A DNA stretch of 64,000 nucleotides, from NCBI RefSeq assembly GCF_004328625.1, contig NZ_CP032229.1, forward strand, positions 2,666,001 to 2,730,000. Reading direction: 5' to 3'. The notes below the pieces were generated by a model, which did no database searches, was not told where the DNA came from, and saw nothing but the letters and a program-made list of their open reading frames with translations. Numbering within the stretch: position 1 is the stretch's first letter; every line of letters begins with the position of its first letter. The translations under genes were made by a program, and so were the position numbers. The DNA comes from Streptomyces seoulensis (GTDB taxonomy: Bacteria > Actinomycetota > Actinomycetes > Streptomycetales > Streptomycetaceae). Below, one piece after another: positions 17,079-26,809 of the stretch.

Positions 17079-17921
17079 ATGCCTACTTTCGACACCCCTC
17101 AGCCCATCGCCGTCACCGCGCACATCGGCGCCGGTTCCCTCCGGCTCGCGGCCGGTGACCGCCCGGACACCGTGGTCGGGGTCGCGCCCCGCGACCCCGA
17201 GCGGGACAAGGACGTACGGGCCGCCGAGCAGACCGAGGTCGGCTACGCGGCCGGTGCCCTGACCGTCCGGACGCGGGAGCGGCTGCTCATCGGCCCCTCC
17301 GGCCTGGTCGACGTCACGGTCCACCTGCCCGCGGGCTCCTCCGCCGAGGTGACCGGCTCCTGGACCCAGGTGCTCGGCGAGGGCCGCCTCGGCGAGGTGC
17401 GGGTGAAGACCTCCACCGGTGACGTACGCCTCGACGCCACCGGCCCGCTGAAACTGACCGTGGCCCACGGCTCGGTCATCGTGGACCGGGTCGACGGCGC
17501 CGCCGAGATCACCAGCAGCAGCGGCACCATCCGGGTCGGCACCATCGACGGCCCCGCCGTCCTGAAGAACTCCAACGGCACCACGGTCCTGGAGGCCGTC
17601 ACCGGCGACCTCCGCGTGAGCGGCGCCAACGGCGGCATCGACATCGGCCGCGCCGGGGCGTCGGTCACCGGCACCACGAGCAACGGCCCCCTCCGGGTCG
17701 CCGAAGTAACGCGCGGGGAGGTCCAGCTGGAGACCGCGCACGGCTCGATCGAGATCGGCGTCCGCGAGGGCACCGCCGCCTGGCTCGACGTCAGCTCCGC
17801 GCACGGCCAGGTGCGCAACGCGCTCGCCTCCGCCGGAGCGCCGGAGCACACCGAGGACACCGTGAAGATCCACGCCCGCACCAACTGGGGCAACATCGAC
17901 ATCCTGCGCGCCCACGCCTGA
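17079..17921 (+). CDS. DUF4097 beta-strand repeat protein
   Basis: A 280-residue protein made of short repeating beta-strands rich in Gly/Thr/Asp ([43 protein letters not shown]), as in DUF4097/DUF4098 right-handed beta-solenoids. No signal peptide or transmembrane segment is visible, so it is probably cytoplasmic. It follows the RHH gene by 79 bases and precedes the ABC ATPase by 45 bases, so it is probably co-transcribed. Related operons in Streptomyces pair this family with drug-type exporters; its role there is unknown. Confidence 0.82.
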   Translation: MPTFDTPQPIAVTAHIGAGSLRLAAGDRPDTVVGVAPRDPERDKDVRAAEQTEVGYAAGALTVRTRERLLIGPSGLVDVTVHLPAGSSAEVTGSWTQVLGEGRLGEVRVKTSTGDVRLDATGPLKLTVAHGSVIVDRVDGAAEITSSSGTIRVGTIDGPAVLKNSNGTTVLEAVTGDLRVSGANGGIDIGRAGASVTGTTSNGPLRVAEVTRGEVQLETAHGSIEIGVREGTAAWLDVSSAHGQVRNALASAGAPEHTEDTVKIHARTNWGNIDILRAHA

Positions 17922-17966
17922 GCACCGCCCCCCCCTGCTTCCCACTCCCGCCCTCAGGAGGGCCTC

Positions 17967-18986
17967 ATGCCTTCACCTGTCATGCCCACGCCCAGAACAA
18001 CCCTCGACGGCACCCTCGCCGTCTCCGTCACCGGCCTGCGCAAGTCCTACGGCGACAAGACCGTGCTGGACGGCATCGACCTGACCATCCCCGCCGGGAC
18101 CGTGTTCGCCCTGCTCGGGCCGAACGGCGCCGGGAAGACCACCACCGTCCAGATCCTCTCCACCCTCGTCGCCCCCGACGGCGGCGAGGCCCGGATCGCG
18201 GGCCACGACATCACCACCGCACCGGACGGCGTGCGCTCCGCGATCGGGGTCACCGGCCAGTTCGCCGCGCTGGACGACCTGCTCACCGCCGAGGAGAACC
18301 TCCTCCTCATGGCCGACCTGCTCCGCCTCGGCAAGCGCGAAGGCCGGTCCCGCACAAGGGAGTTGCTGGAGCGGTTCGACATCGCCGACGTGGCGGACAA
18401 GCGGGCCGCGACCTTCTCCGGCGGCATGCGGAGGCGCCTCGACCTCGCCATGACCCTGGTCGGCGACCCGCGGGTGATCTTCCTGGACGAGCCGACCACC
18501 GGGCTCGACCCGCGCAGCCGCCGCACCATGTGGGACACCGTCCGCACCCTGGTCGCCGGCGGCACCACGGTCTTCCTCACCACCCAGTACCTGGAGGAGG
18601 CCGACCAGTTGGCCGACCGGATCGCCGTCCTCGACGGCGGCCGGATCGTCGCCGAGGGCACCGCCGACGAGCTGAAGGCCCGTATCCCGGGCGCCCACGT
18701 ACGGCTGCGGTTCACCGGCCCGGACGATTACGAGCGCGCGGCGGACGCCTTCCCCGGTGCCGCGCGGGACGACGAGAACCTCGCCCTCCGGGTGGCCGGC
18801 GACGGCGGCCTGGACGCCCTGCGCGCCCTGCTGGACCGGCTCGACGCGGCCGGGGTGCAGGCGGCCGGGTTCTCCGTGCACACCCCCGACCTGGACGACG
18901 TGTTCCTCGCGCTCACCGGCCAGGGCACCACCGGCACCCCGCTCCACGTCAGCGCCGACCAGACCCTCGAGGAGACCCAGCGATGA
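17967..18986 (+). CDS. ABC transporter ATP-binding protein (DrrA-like exporter)
   Basis: A 339-residue ATPase subunit of the daunorubicin-resistance class. Walker A is GPNGAGKTT (about residues 51-59), the signature is FSGGMRRRLDLA and Walker B is RVIFLDEPTTGLD. The C-terminal extension after about residue 230 is typical of DrrA. It would energise export through the permease encoded next. ATG 17967 has CAGGAGG about 6 bases upstream, and the stop overlaps the permease start (ATGA). Substrate unknown; hydrophobic drugs or lipids are typical for the class. Confidence 0.92.
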   Translation: MPSPVMPTPRTTLDGTLAVSVTGLRKSYGDKTVLDGIDLTIPAGTVFALLGPNGAGKTTTVQILSTLVAPDGGEARIAGHDITTAPDGVRSAIGVTGQFAALDDLLTAEENLLLMADLLRLGKREGRSRTRELLERFDIADVADKRAATFSGGMRRRLDLAMTLVGDPRVIFLDEPTTGLDPRSRRTMWDTVRTLVAGGTTVFLTTQYLEEADQLADRIAVLDGGRIVAEGTADELKARIPGAHVRLRFTGPDDYERAADAFPGAARDDENLALRVAGDGGLDALRALLDRLDAAGVQAAGFSVHTPDLDDVFLALTGQGTTGTPLHVSADQTLEETQR

Positions 18987-19765
18987 GCACACTCACCTAC
19001 GCCGTGCAGGACTCGATGACGATGCTGCGGCGCAACGTCAAGCACGCCGTCCGCTACCCGGCCGTCTCGCTCGGCAGCTCGATGCTGCCGATCCTGATGC
19101 TGCTGCTGTTCGTGTACGCCTTCGGGGGCGCGATCGGCGGTGGCATGGGCGGCGGCCGGGACGCCTACCTGGAGTACCTGGTCCCCGGTGTCGTCGTGAT
19201 GGGCGTGGCGGCGGGGGCGATGTCGACCTCGATCGCGGTCTGCTCGGACATGACCGAGGGCATCATCAACCGCTTCCGCACCATGAACATCACCCGCTCG
19301 TCCTTCATGACCGGCCATGTCATCGGCAGCGTCCTGCAGACCATGGTGAGCCTGGTCCTGGTGATCGGGGTCGCGCTCGCCCTCGGGTTCCGGCCGGACG
19401 CGACCCCGCTGGAGTGGCTGGCGGCCGCCGGGTTCCTCGCGGCCATCGCGTTCGCGGTGACCTGGCTGTCGGTGGCGCTCGGGCTGATCTCCAAGACCGT
19501 GGAATCCGCCAGCAACAAGCCGCTGCTGGTGCAGTTCCTGCCCTTCCTGGGCTCCGCGTTCGTGCCGGCCGAGTCGATGTCGCCGGGGCTGCGCTGGTTC
19601 GCCGAGCACCAGCCCTTCACCCCGATGATCGAGACCCTGCGCGGCCTGCTCACCGGCTCCGCGATCGGCAACGACGGCTGGATCTCGCTCGCCTGGTGCG
19701 CGGGGATCGCCCTGGTCGGCTACATCTGGTCCCGCTCGCTGTTCAACAGCACCACCAAGCGCTGA
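18983..19765 (+). CDS. ABC-2 type exporter permease (DrrB-like)
   Basis: A 260-residue membrane subunit with six hydrophobic segments. ABC-2 features are visible: GSSMLPILMLLLFVYAFGGA in helix 1, the MTEGIINRFRTMNITRSS coupling region, and the FVPAESMSPGLRWFAEHQPF stretch before the last helices. The start ATG overlaps the ATPase stop, so the two subunits are coupled. It ends the exporter operon, 129 bases before afsR. No terminator is obvious, so some readthrough into afsR is possible. Confidence 0.92.
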   Translation: MSTLTYAVQDSMTMLRRNVKHAVRYPAVSLGSSMLPILMLLLFVYAFGGAIGGGMGGGRDAYLEYLVPGVVVMGVAAGAMSTSIAVCSDMTEGIINRFRTMNITRSSFMTGHVIGSVLQTMVSLVLVIGVALALGFRPDATPLEWLAAAGFLAAIAFAVTWLSVALGLISKTVESASNKPLLVQFLPFLGSAFVPAESMSPGLRWFAEHQPFTPMIETLRGLLTGSAIGNDGWISLAWCAGIALVGYIWSRSLFNSTTKR

Positions 19766-19894
19766 GCCCGCGAAGTGTAAAAACTCTGTGGAGTCCCCCG
19801 CGCCGCCTTGTGATCGGCGTCTCCCACGGCTGACGCAAGTGGCGTGAAGAAGGCAAACTGGCTCGGGAAGTCGGACTGGCTAGGGGGCGAACGC

Positions 19895-22834
19895 ATGGAC
19901 GGTGGGCCGCGGATGCCGGAGCAGCGGGTCTCCGGTTCCGCCGTGCTGCGGTTCGGAGTGCTCGGGCCGGTGCGGGCCTGGCGCGGGGAAGCGCCGGTCG
20001 CCACCGGGTCTCCGCAGCAACGCGCCCTGTTGGCGGCCCTGTTGCTCCGGCAGGGCCGTACGGCCACCGCGGCCGAACTGATCGACGCGCTCTGGGGGAC
20101 CGAACCGCCCCCCAGGGCGCTCGCGGCCGTGCGGACCTACGCGTCCCGGCTGCGCAAGGTGCTCGAACCCGGCGTCCTGGTCAGCGAGTCCAGCGGCTAC
20201 GCCATCCGCACGCTCGCCCCGCTGGACCTGGTCGTCGCCCAGGAGTTCGCCGCGCAGGCGGAGAAGGCGCGCGGCGGCGGGGAGTTGGGCCAGGCGCGCG
20301 AGTCGCTGAACCGGGCACTGGCGCTGTGGGACGGCGAGGCCCTGGCGGGCGTCCCCGGACCGTACGCGGAGGCCCAGCGGGTCCGGCTGGAGGAGTGGCG
20401 GCTCCAACTCCTGGAGTCCCGACTGGACATGGACCTGGAGCAGGGCAGCCACGCCGAGTCCGTCTCCGAGCTGACCGCGCTGACCGCCGAGCACCCGCTG
20501 CGCGAACGCTTCCGCGAGCTGCTGATGCTGGCCCTGTACCGCAGCGGCCGGCAGGCGGAGGCGCTCGCGGTCTACGCGGACACCCGGCGCCTGCTCGCCG
20601 AGGAGCTGGGCGTGGACCCGAGTGCGGGGCTCAGCGACCTCCAGCAGCGCATCCTGCGGGCCGACCCGGCGCTCGCGGAACCCGCCTCCGCCGCCGAGGC
20701 ACCTCCCGTGGTCCTCGTGCGCCCCGCACAACTCCCCGCCTCGGTGCCGGACTTCACCGGCCGGTCCTCCTTCGTGACCGAGCTGAGCGACGTGCTGGCG
20801 TCGGCCTCGGAGGAGGAGGGCCGGGTGATGGCGGTCTCCGCGCTGGCCGGGATCGGCGGCGTCGGCAAGACCACCCTCGCGGTGCACGTCGCCCACCGGG
20901 CCAGGGCCGCCTTCCCCGACGGCCAGCTCTACGTCGACCTCCAGGGAGCGGGCCCCCGCCCGGCGGAGCCGCAGACGGTGCTCGGCTCGTTCCTGCGGGC
21001 GCTCGGCACGGCGGACTCGGCGGTGCCGGAGTCGCTGGAGGAGCGGGCCGCGCTGTACCGGTCGGTGCTGGACGGGCGCCGGGTGCTGGTGCTGCTGGAC
21101 AACGCCAAGGACGCGGCGCAGGTCAGACCGCTGCTGCCCGGCACCGAGGGGTGCGCGGCGCTGGTGACCTCGCGGGTGCGGATGGTCGGGCTGGCCGGGG
21201 CGCATCTGGTGGACCTGGACGTGATGTCGCCCGAGGAGGCGCTGTCGCTGTTCACCAAGATCGTGGGCGAGGAGCGGGTCGCGGCCGAGAAGAAGGCCGC
21301 GCTGGACGTGGTGGCCGCCTGCGGGTTCCTGCCGCTGGCCATCAGGATCGCCGCCTCCCGGCTCGCCGCTCGCCGCACCTGGACCACCTCGGTGCTCGCG
21401 GCCAAGCTGGCGGACGAGCGGCGCCGGCTGGACGAGCTCCAGGCCGGCGACCTCGCGGTCAAGGCCACCTTCGAGCTGGGCTACGGCCAGCTGGAACCCG
21501 CCCAGGCGCGGGCGTTCCGGCTGCTGGGCCTCGCCTACGGCCCCGACCTGTCGCTGGCGGCCGCCGCCGCGCTGCTGGACCTCGGTCCGGAGGACACCGA
21601 GGACCTGCTGGAGTCGCTGGTCGACACCTCGCTGCTGGAGTCCGCCGCCCCCGGCCGCTACCGCTTCCACGACCTCGTACGGCTCTACGCGCGTGCCTGC
21701 GCCGAGCGGGACGAGCGCGAGCCCGGCGAGCGGGCCGCCGCCCTGTCCCGGCTGCTGGACTTCTACCTGGCCACCGCCGCGCGGGTGTACGCCATCGAGC
21801 GCCCCGGCGACCGGACCGTGGAGCACCTGCACCCCTACGACCACGAGGGGCTGTCCTTCGGCGGGCACCAGGACGCCCTTGACTGGCTGTACGCGGAGGC
21901 CGACTGCCTGCTGGCCTGCGTACGGCAGTCGGTGGCGCAGGGCAGCCTGCGCCGGGCGGTGGACCTGCTGCTCGTCGCCAAGGACCTCGCCGAATCGGGC
22001 GCCAACGCCCACCAGTTCGGGACGGCGGCCACCACCGTCCGGGACGCGGCGGCCAAGGCCGGGGACGCGCTGGTGGAGGGGCGGGCGCGCACCACGCTGG
22101 CCCAAGTGCACCTCAACGCGGGCCGGTTCGACGAGGCGGAGGCGGAGGCCGAGCGGGCGGTGGAGCTGGCCGGTGCGGCCGGGGACCCGTGGATCGACTG
22201 CAACGCGCCCAGCGAGCGCGGGATCGTAGCCGCGTACCGCAGCCGGCACGCCGAGGCCGAGACCTACCTCCAGCGCACCCTCACCGCCTACCGCGCCGAC
22301 GGCAACCTGCCGGGCGAGGCGAGCGCGTTGTGCAACCTGTCGCGGGTGCACCTGTCGATGGGCCGGGTGGACAGCGCGGTGGAGCTGGCCGAGTCCGGCG
22401 TCGCCGTCTACCGGCACCTGGGCCTCACCGTCCGGCTGGCGAACGGGAGTTACGCGCTCGGTCTGGCGCTGGCCGAGTCGGGGCGGGCGGAGGAGGCGGA
22501 GGCGCGGCTCTCCGAGGCACTGACCATCTTCCGGGACAGCAGGCAGCGGCTCTGGGAGGGCATGACGCTGTTCCGCCTCGCCGAGGTGCGGCTCGGCGAA
22601 CGCCCGGCGGCGGCGGCCGCGTTGGCCGAGCAGTCGCTGTCGGTGCTGCTGCACGTGGGCGGCGACTGGCGGCGGGCGGGCGTGCTCACCGTGCTGGGCA
22701 AGTCCCTGGACGCGCTGGGCGAGACGGACCGGGCCCGCGCCTGCTGGACGGAGGCGCTGAGCGTCTACGACCGGCTGGGCTCGGCGGAGGCGGCCTCCTT
22801 GCGCGCGCTGCTGTCCCCCGCGACGGCCGGGTGA
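19895..22834 (+). CDS. afsR: AfsR, SARP-family global regulator with NB-ARC and TPR domains
   Basis: A 979-residue regulator of antibiotic production. The N-terminal winged helix (about 15-100) and bacterial transcriptional activation domain (about 105-250) define the SARP family. An NB-ARC ATPase follows with Walker A GIGGVGKTT at 319-327, RRVLVLLDNA as Walker B and CGFLPLAIRIAA as the GxP motif. TPR-like helices fill about 620-970. In S. coelicolor, AfsK phosphorylates AfsR, which then activates afsS. The same neighbours in the same order are present here. ATG 19895 follows AGGGGG at 7 bases; an earlier in-frame start at 19844 seems less likely. Confidence 0.95.
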   Translation: MDGGPRMPEQRVSGSAVLRFGVLGPVRAWRGEAPVATGSPQQRALLAALLLRQGRTATAAELIDALWGTEPPPRALAAVRTYASRLRKVLEPGVLVSESSGYAIRTLAPLDLVVAQEFAAQAEKARGGGELGQARESLNRALALWDGEALAGVPGPYAEAQRVRLEEWRLQLLESRLDMDLEQGSHAESVSELTALTAEHPLRERFRELLMLALYRSGRQAEALAVYADTRRLLAEELGVDPSAGLSDLQQRILRADPALAEPASAAEAPPVVLVRPAQLPASVPDFTGRSSFVTELSDVLASASEEEGRVMAVSALAGIGGVGKTTLAVHVAHRARAAFPDGQLYVDLQGAGPRPAEPQTVLGSFLRALGTADSAVPESLEERAALYRSVLDGRRVLVLLDNAKDAAQVRPLLPGTEGCAALVTSRVRMVGLAGAHLVDLDVMSPEEALSLFTKIVGEERVAAEKKAALDVVAACGFLPLAIRIAASRLAARRTWTTSVLAAKLADERRRLDELQAGDLAVKATFELGYGQLEPAQARAFRLLGLAYGPDLSLAAAAALLDLGPEDTEDLLESLVDTSLLESAAPGRYRFHDLVRLYARACAERDEREPGERAAALSRLLDFYLATAARVYAIERPGDRTVEHLHPYDHEGLSFGGHQDALDWLYAEADCLLACVRQSVAQGSLRRAVDLLLVAKDLAESGANAHQFGTAATTVRDAAAKAGDALVEGRARTTLAQVHLNAGRFDEAEAEAERAVELAGAAGDPWIDCNAPSERGIVAAYRSRHAEAETYLQRTLTAYRADGNLPGEASALCNLSRVHLSMGRVDSAVELAESGVAVYRHLGLTVRLANGSYALGLALAESGRAEEAEARLSEALTIFRDSRQRLWEGMTLFRLAEVRLGERPAAAAALAEQSLSVLLHVGGDWRRAGVLTVLGKSLDALGETDRARACWTEALSVYDRLGSAEAASLRALLSPATAG

Positions 22835-22867
22835 GGGCCCGCCCCGCCGAAATGCGCGGGACCAGGC

Positions 22868-22889
22868 GTTCATCGTTCGTTTATCGTGC
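22868..22889 (+). promoter_or_regulatory. PHO-box-like direct repeats in the afsS promoter
   Basis: Two 11-base units, GTTCATCGTTC (22868-22878) and GTTTATCGTGC (22879-22889), match the direct-repeat layout of PhoP boxes (GTTCA core). In S. coelicolor, AfsR and PhoP both bind the afsS promoter at overlapping sites. The units lie 170 bases before the afsS start; a possible -10 hexamer follows at about 22894. Confidence 0.6.
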
Positions 22890-23059
22890 CCGTGCAGTCT
22901 TCTCGCAGCCGATTCGTCGTCACGGGGGCGGGCGGATCGGTAGTGCCGTCGGCCGCTGACGCGGTGGCCGGCTGTGACCGGGTCCGTCCGGAAGCCCTCG
23001 GGGGAGCGGCCGGGCGGCCCCGGCCACAACAGCACACCTCAGAGCAACGGAGTCCGTCG

Positions 23060-23251
23060 ATGAGCGACGCCAAGAAGTCCGACGAAGTCACCACGCAGGA
23101 GAGCCACATCACCGGTGAGGGCGCCAAGGCGGCGGCCGCCCCGGAGGTGGCGCCGCAGGAGAGCCACATCACCGGCGAGGAGAAGGCCAAGGGCGACCTG
23201 GACGACGTCACCACGCTGGAGAGCCACATCACCGTGGGCGACCCGCGCTAG
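23060..23251 (+). CDS. afsS: AfsS (AfsR2), small activator of secondary metabolism
   Basis: A 63-residue protein with three near-copies of a short unit: TQESHITGE, PQESHITGE and LESHITVGD, separated by Ala/Lys/Asp-rich linkers. That repeat pattern and size are diagnostic of AfsS, which sits between afsR and afsK in S. coelicolor and stimulates antibiotic production when overproduced; its mechanism is not settled. ATG 23060 has CGGAG 7 bases upstream. It is transcribed by AfsR-dependent activation in the model species and converges on afsK with a long hairpin between. Confidence 0.93.
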   Translation: MSDAKKSDEVTTQESHITGEGAKAAAAPEVAPQESHITGEEKAKGDLDDVTTLESHITVGDPR

Positions 23252-23352
23252 GCGCGGCACACACGCACGGGGGCGTGGGCCGCGGCGGAGCGGAGGGGGA
23301 GCCGCCGCGGCGCACGGGAAAACCGGGGGAACCGGGGGAACAACACGGGGGA

Positions 23353-23392
23353 ACACGGAACGGCCGGGTCGGGGGACCCGGCCGTTTCCGTG
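23353..23392. terminator. Long bidirectional hairpin between afsS and afsK
   Basis: ACACGGAACGGCCGGGTC pairs with GACCCGGCCGTTTCCGTGT around a short G-rich loop, with a single one-base bulge. It lies about 100 bases after afsS and 25 bases before the afsK stop, so it should terminate both. Confidence 0.8.
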
Positions 23393-23416
23393 TGCTCCGT
23401 CCCTCGCGTGCGCCCC

Positions 23417-25762
23417 TCAGCTCGTGCGGGCCGTCCCGGTGCCCTTCTCCGCGTCCAGCGCGTACACGCAGCGGTCCTTGCTGCACGCGTACACCACGCC
23501 GTCCTTGACGACCGGTGAGCCGGTGATCTCGCCACCGGTGGCGAGCTTCCAGCGCAGCCGGCCGTCGTCGGCCTTCAGGGTGTACAGCAGGTGGTCGGTG
23601 GAGCCGAAGTGGATACGGCCCTCGGCGACCGAGGGGGCGCCCACCACGTCGCCGCCCGCCTGGAAGCGCCACTTGGGCGTGCCGGTGACCGCGTCCAGCG
23701 TGTACAGGCCCTTGCCGCTGCCGACGTGCACGTGCCCGGCCGCCACCAGCACCGGTTCCACCGAGGAGCGGGCCTCGGTGGCGATGCGCCAGCGGTCGCG
23801 GCCGTCGGTGGCGTCCAGGGCGTAGACGGTGCCGAGGTAGTCGGCGAGGTAGACCCCGCCGCCGGTGACTGCCGGGCCCGGCACGAAGGCGGGCGGCGAC
23901 AGGAACACCGCCGGGGCCTCGAAGTGCCAGCGCACCCGGCCGGTCGACACCTCGACGGCGAGGACCCGGCTGCCCGCGCTGACGTACACGTAGCCGTCCG
24001 CCGCCGGGGTCACCCGTACCGGCACCCCGCCGCAGGAGGCGGCGTCGCCGATCGGGTACGACCAGCGCTCGTCGCCGGTGCGGGCCTCCAGGGCGCGCAG
24101 CCGGGCGTCCTGCCAGACGTAGACCGTGCCGTCGTGCACGGCGGGGCCGGCTTCGGGCGACTCGAAGTCGGTCTGGCAGCCGGAGATCTCCCAGAGCTTG
24201 CGCCCGGCCGCCGCCTCCCACGCCTGCACCCCGCCGCCGCGCGTACCGGTGACGACCGTGCCGTGGTCGGCGTGCAGCGAGTACACCCAGGCGTCCGTGG
24301 ACACCCGCCACAGGTCGGTGCCCTCGCGGGCGTCCAGCGCGAACAGGGTGGGCCCGTCGGAGGCGTGGATACGGCCGTCCGCGACCGCCATGGACCAGGC
24401 CACGTCCCGCGTCTTGAAGCGGCGCCGCCCGGTGGCCACGTCCAGGGCGTGCACCTCGAAGGAGGTGACGTAGACGAGGTCCCCGTCGACCGACGGGGTG
24501 CCCCACACGTCGTTGGACATCCGGAACCGCCAGGGCCGCCACCCCGCCGAGGTCTCCGGCAGCTGCGCCGGCACCGGGGGTACGGCGGGGTCGGCGCCGT
24601 TGACGCCGGGGCGCGGCCGGGACCAGCTCGCCACCAGGCCGGCCTCCGGCGGCGGCGCCTTCACGGCGGCGGCGCGGGCGTCGGCCACGCGCGGGCCGGG
24701 CCCGATGGGCACCTCCAGACCGGCCAGCCGCACCGGTCCGGTGCCGGGGCCGCCGGACGGCACCGGGGCGGGCGCCAGGACGACCGGGTCGTAGGACGGC
24801 GGCGGGGGCACGGCCGGGCGGCCGGCGCTGCGCGGGCCGGGCGGCAGCGGGGCGGGCTTGGCGGGCGGACGGCCGCCCCGGCGGGACTCGATGAGGGCGA
24901 CGGCCTTCTCCGGCAGCCAGGCGGAGGCGGTGCCGGAGTCGTCCGAGCCGGAGCCGAACAGATGCGGGGCCAGCTGTGCCTGGAGGTCGGCCGGGGAGGG
25001 TCTGCCGGGCGCCTCCATCTGCATGCACGCCTCGATCAGCGGGCGCAGCTCGTCGGGCAGGCCGGTGACGTCGGGGCCCTCCCTGAGCAGCATGAACACC
25101 GTCTCGACCGGGTTGGCGCCGTGGAAGGGCGGGTGTCCGGTGGCGGCGAAGACCAGGGTGGAGCCGAGCGAGAACACGTCGCTGGCGCCGGTGACGCTGC
25201 GGGAGTCCTTGGCCTGCTCGGGCGACATGTAGGCGGGGGTGCCGACCGCGACGTTCGTCATCGTCAGCCGGGTGTTGGACACCCCGGAGGCGATGCCGAA
25301 GTCGATGACCCGGGGGCCGTCCTCGACCACCAGCACGTTGGACGGCTTCAGGTCGCGGTGCACCAGCCCGGCGCCGTGGATGGACTGGAGCGCCTCGGCC
25401 ACGCCCGCCGCGAGCCAGCGCACCGCCTGGGCCGGGAGCGGCCCGCAGTCGTTCACTATCTCCTCGAGCGAGGGCGCGGGGACGTACGCGGTGGCCAGCC
25501 AGGGCACCGCGGCACGCGGGTCGGCGTCGACGACGGCGGCCGTGTAGAAGCCGGAGACCGCGCGGGCCGCCTCCACCTCGCGGGTGAAGCGGACCCGGAA
25601 GAGCTGGTCCTCGGCCAGCTCCGTGCGGACCGTCTTGATGGCCACCCGCCGCCCCGACGCCGAGCGCGCCAGATAGACCAGCCCCATGCCGCCGGCGCCC
25701 AGCCGGCCCAGCACCTCGAACGGCCCGATCCGCCGCGGATCGTGCTGCGTAAGCTGATCCAC
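23417..25762 (-). CDS. afsK: AfsK, membrane-associated Ser/Thr protein kinase
   Basis: A 781-residue Hanks-type kinase with a PQQ-like beta-propeller. Kinase domain, about 15-275: glycine loop GRLGAGGMG, Lys44 in [12 protein letters not shown] catalytic loop, DFG, and an activation loop with Thr168 ([13 protein letters not shown]). Thr168 is the autophosphorylation site reported for AfsK, so its numbering supports the GTG start at 25762 (another GTG lies one codon upstream). A Pro-rich linker (about 330-450) leads into the propeller repeats (about 450-775). In the model species the kinase phosphorylates AfsR and also affects polar growth through DivIVA. No classical transmembrane helix is visible. 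Confidence 0.95.
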   Translation of the reverse strand: MDQLTQHDPRRIGPFEVLGRLGAGGMGLVYLARSASGRRVAIKTVRTELAEDQLFRVRFTREVEAARAVSGFYTAAVVDADPRAAVPWLATAYVPAPSLEEIVNDCGPLPAQAVRWLAAGVAEALQSIHGAGLVHRDLKPSNVLVVEDGPRVIDFGIASGVSNTRLTMTNVAVGTPAYMSPEQAKDSRSVTGASDVFSLGSTLVFAATGHPPFHGANPVETVFMLLREGPDVTGLPDELRPLIEACMQMEAPGRPSPADLQAQLAPHLFGSGSDDSGTASAWLPEKAVALIESRRGGRPPAKPAPLPPGPRSAGRPAVPPPPSYDPVVLAPAPVPSGGPGTGPVRLAGLEVPIGPGPRVADARAAAVKAPPPEAGLVASWSRPRPGVNGADPAVPPVPAQLPETSAGWRPWRFRMSNDVWGTPSVDGDLVYVTSFEVHALDVATGRRRFKTRDVAWSMAVADGRIHASDGPTLFALDAREGTDLWRVSTDAWVYSLHADHGTVVTGTRGGGVQAWEAAAGRKLWEISGCQTDFESPEAGPAVHDGTVYVWQDARLRALEARTGDERWSYPIGDAASCGGVPVRVTPAADGYVYVSAGSRVLAVEVSTGRVRWHFEAPAVFLSPPAFVPGPAVTGGGVYLADYLGTVYALDATDGRDRWRIATEARSSVEPVLVAAGHVHVGSGKGLYTLDAVTGTPKWRFQAGGDVVGAPSVAEGRIHFGSTDHLLYTLKADDGRLRWKLATGGEITGSPVVKDGVVYACSKDRCVYALDAEKGTGTARTS

Positions 25763-25957
25763 CACTTGCCTGCCACCTCCCCGTACGAGCCGCGTCTTCC
25801 GCCTTTGGACGCGACCGAAGTGCAGCGTCTCACCACCGCACCGCCCTGGCGGCACGCACCCCGATTCTTCCTGGCCGGGCGGCCGGTTGCGAACCCGGTG
25901 GCGAATCGGGGTGTCTCGTGCCCTATCCCGTCATTTCACCGCCCCCGCGGCACCCCG

Positions 25958-26686
25958 TCACCGGGTCAGCAGCGCGAAGGACGCCCCTTGATTGTCCGTG
26001 ACGACCGCCACCCGTCCGTACGACGCGTCGAAGGGCGGCACCTGGACCCGGCCGCCGAGGCGCCGGACGACCGCGAGGGCGGCGTCCAGGTCGCCGACGC
26101 GGAAGTGGACGAGGAAGTGCGCGGGCATCTCGGCCGGGAACACGTCGGTGATCAGGGCGCGGCCGAAGTCGGGATCGGCGCCGGAGCCGAAGAGGGCCTC
26201 GTGGAAGAGATCGCCGTAGAAGGTGTTCGCGGCGCGGGGTTCGGGGGTGTACAGCTCGGTCCACACGAAGGCGCCCGGCTCGTGGCGGCGTCCGAAGCCC
26301 CGGTGGCCGTCGGACTGCCACAGCCCGAAGACCGCGCCCTCGGGGTCGGTGACCAGGGCGGCGGCACCGAGGTCGGCCACCGCGAAGGGGCCGGAGATCA
26401 GGCGGCCGCCGGCCTCGGTGATCCTGGCGGTCAGGGCGCGGGCGTCCGGGGTGGCGAAGTACACCGTCCAGACGGTGGGCATCCGGCCGTCGGTCTTGGG
26501 CGCGAGGGAGGCGACCGGTTCGCCGTCCAGCCGGGCCCAGACGGAGCCGCCGGGGGCGTCCTCCCCGTCGAAGGTCCACCCGAACAGCTCGCCGTAGAAC
26601 CGCTTGCCCGCCTCGACGTCGGGGAGCTGGGCGTCCGCCCAGCAGGGTGTGCCCTCTCCGTACATCGATGCGCTGTTTTCGGCCAT
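25958..26686 (-). CDS. VOC (glyoxalase/bleomycin resistance) family protein
   Basis: A 242-residue protein of two vicinal-oxygen-chelate repeats: residues about 12-120 (CWADAQLPDVEAGKRFYGEL) and about 135-240 (FVWTELYTPEPRAANTFYGD). Members bind metal and act in isomerisation, dioxygenation or drug binding; no specific reaction can be assigned. ATG 26686 is the natural start. The gene lies upstream of afsK on the same strand with a 195-base gap, so it may be transcribed separately. Confidence 0.87.
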   Translation of the reverse strand: MAENSASMYGEGTPCWADAQLPDVEAGKRFYGELFGWTFDGEDAPGGSVWARLDGEPVASLAPKTDGRMPTVWTVYFATPDARALTARITEAGGRLISGPFAVADLGAAALVTDPEGAVFGLWQSDGHRGFGRRHEPGAFVWTELYTPEPRAANTFYGDLFHEALFGSGADPDFGRALITDVFPAEMPAHFLVHFRVGDLDAALAVVRRLGGRVQVPPFDASYGRVAVVTDNQGASFALLTR

Positions 26687-26809
26687 GTCGTCAAAGTAAC
26701 CGGGACCCGCGCACCCCGCAGGACCAGGGAAAGCTTGCCTCTGCCGGGGTCGCACCCCATTTGCAGTCGGCCGAATCGCGCTCCTGCCCCCCGTCGGTAA
26801 GCTGACGGC

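Noticed and set aside
19880..23035. A 1051-codon minus-strand frame opposite afsR
   Set aside because: Composition typical of the complementary frame of high-GC genes; afsR has full domain support.
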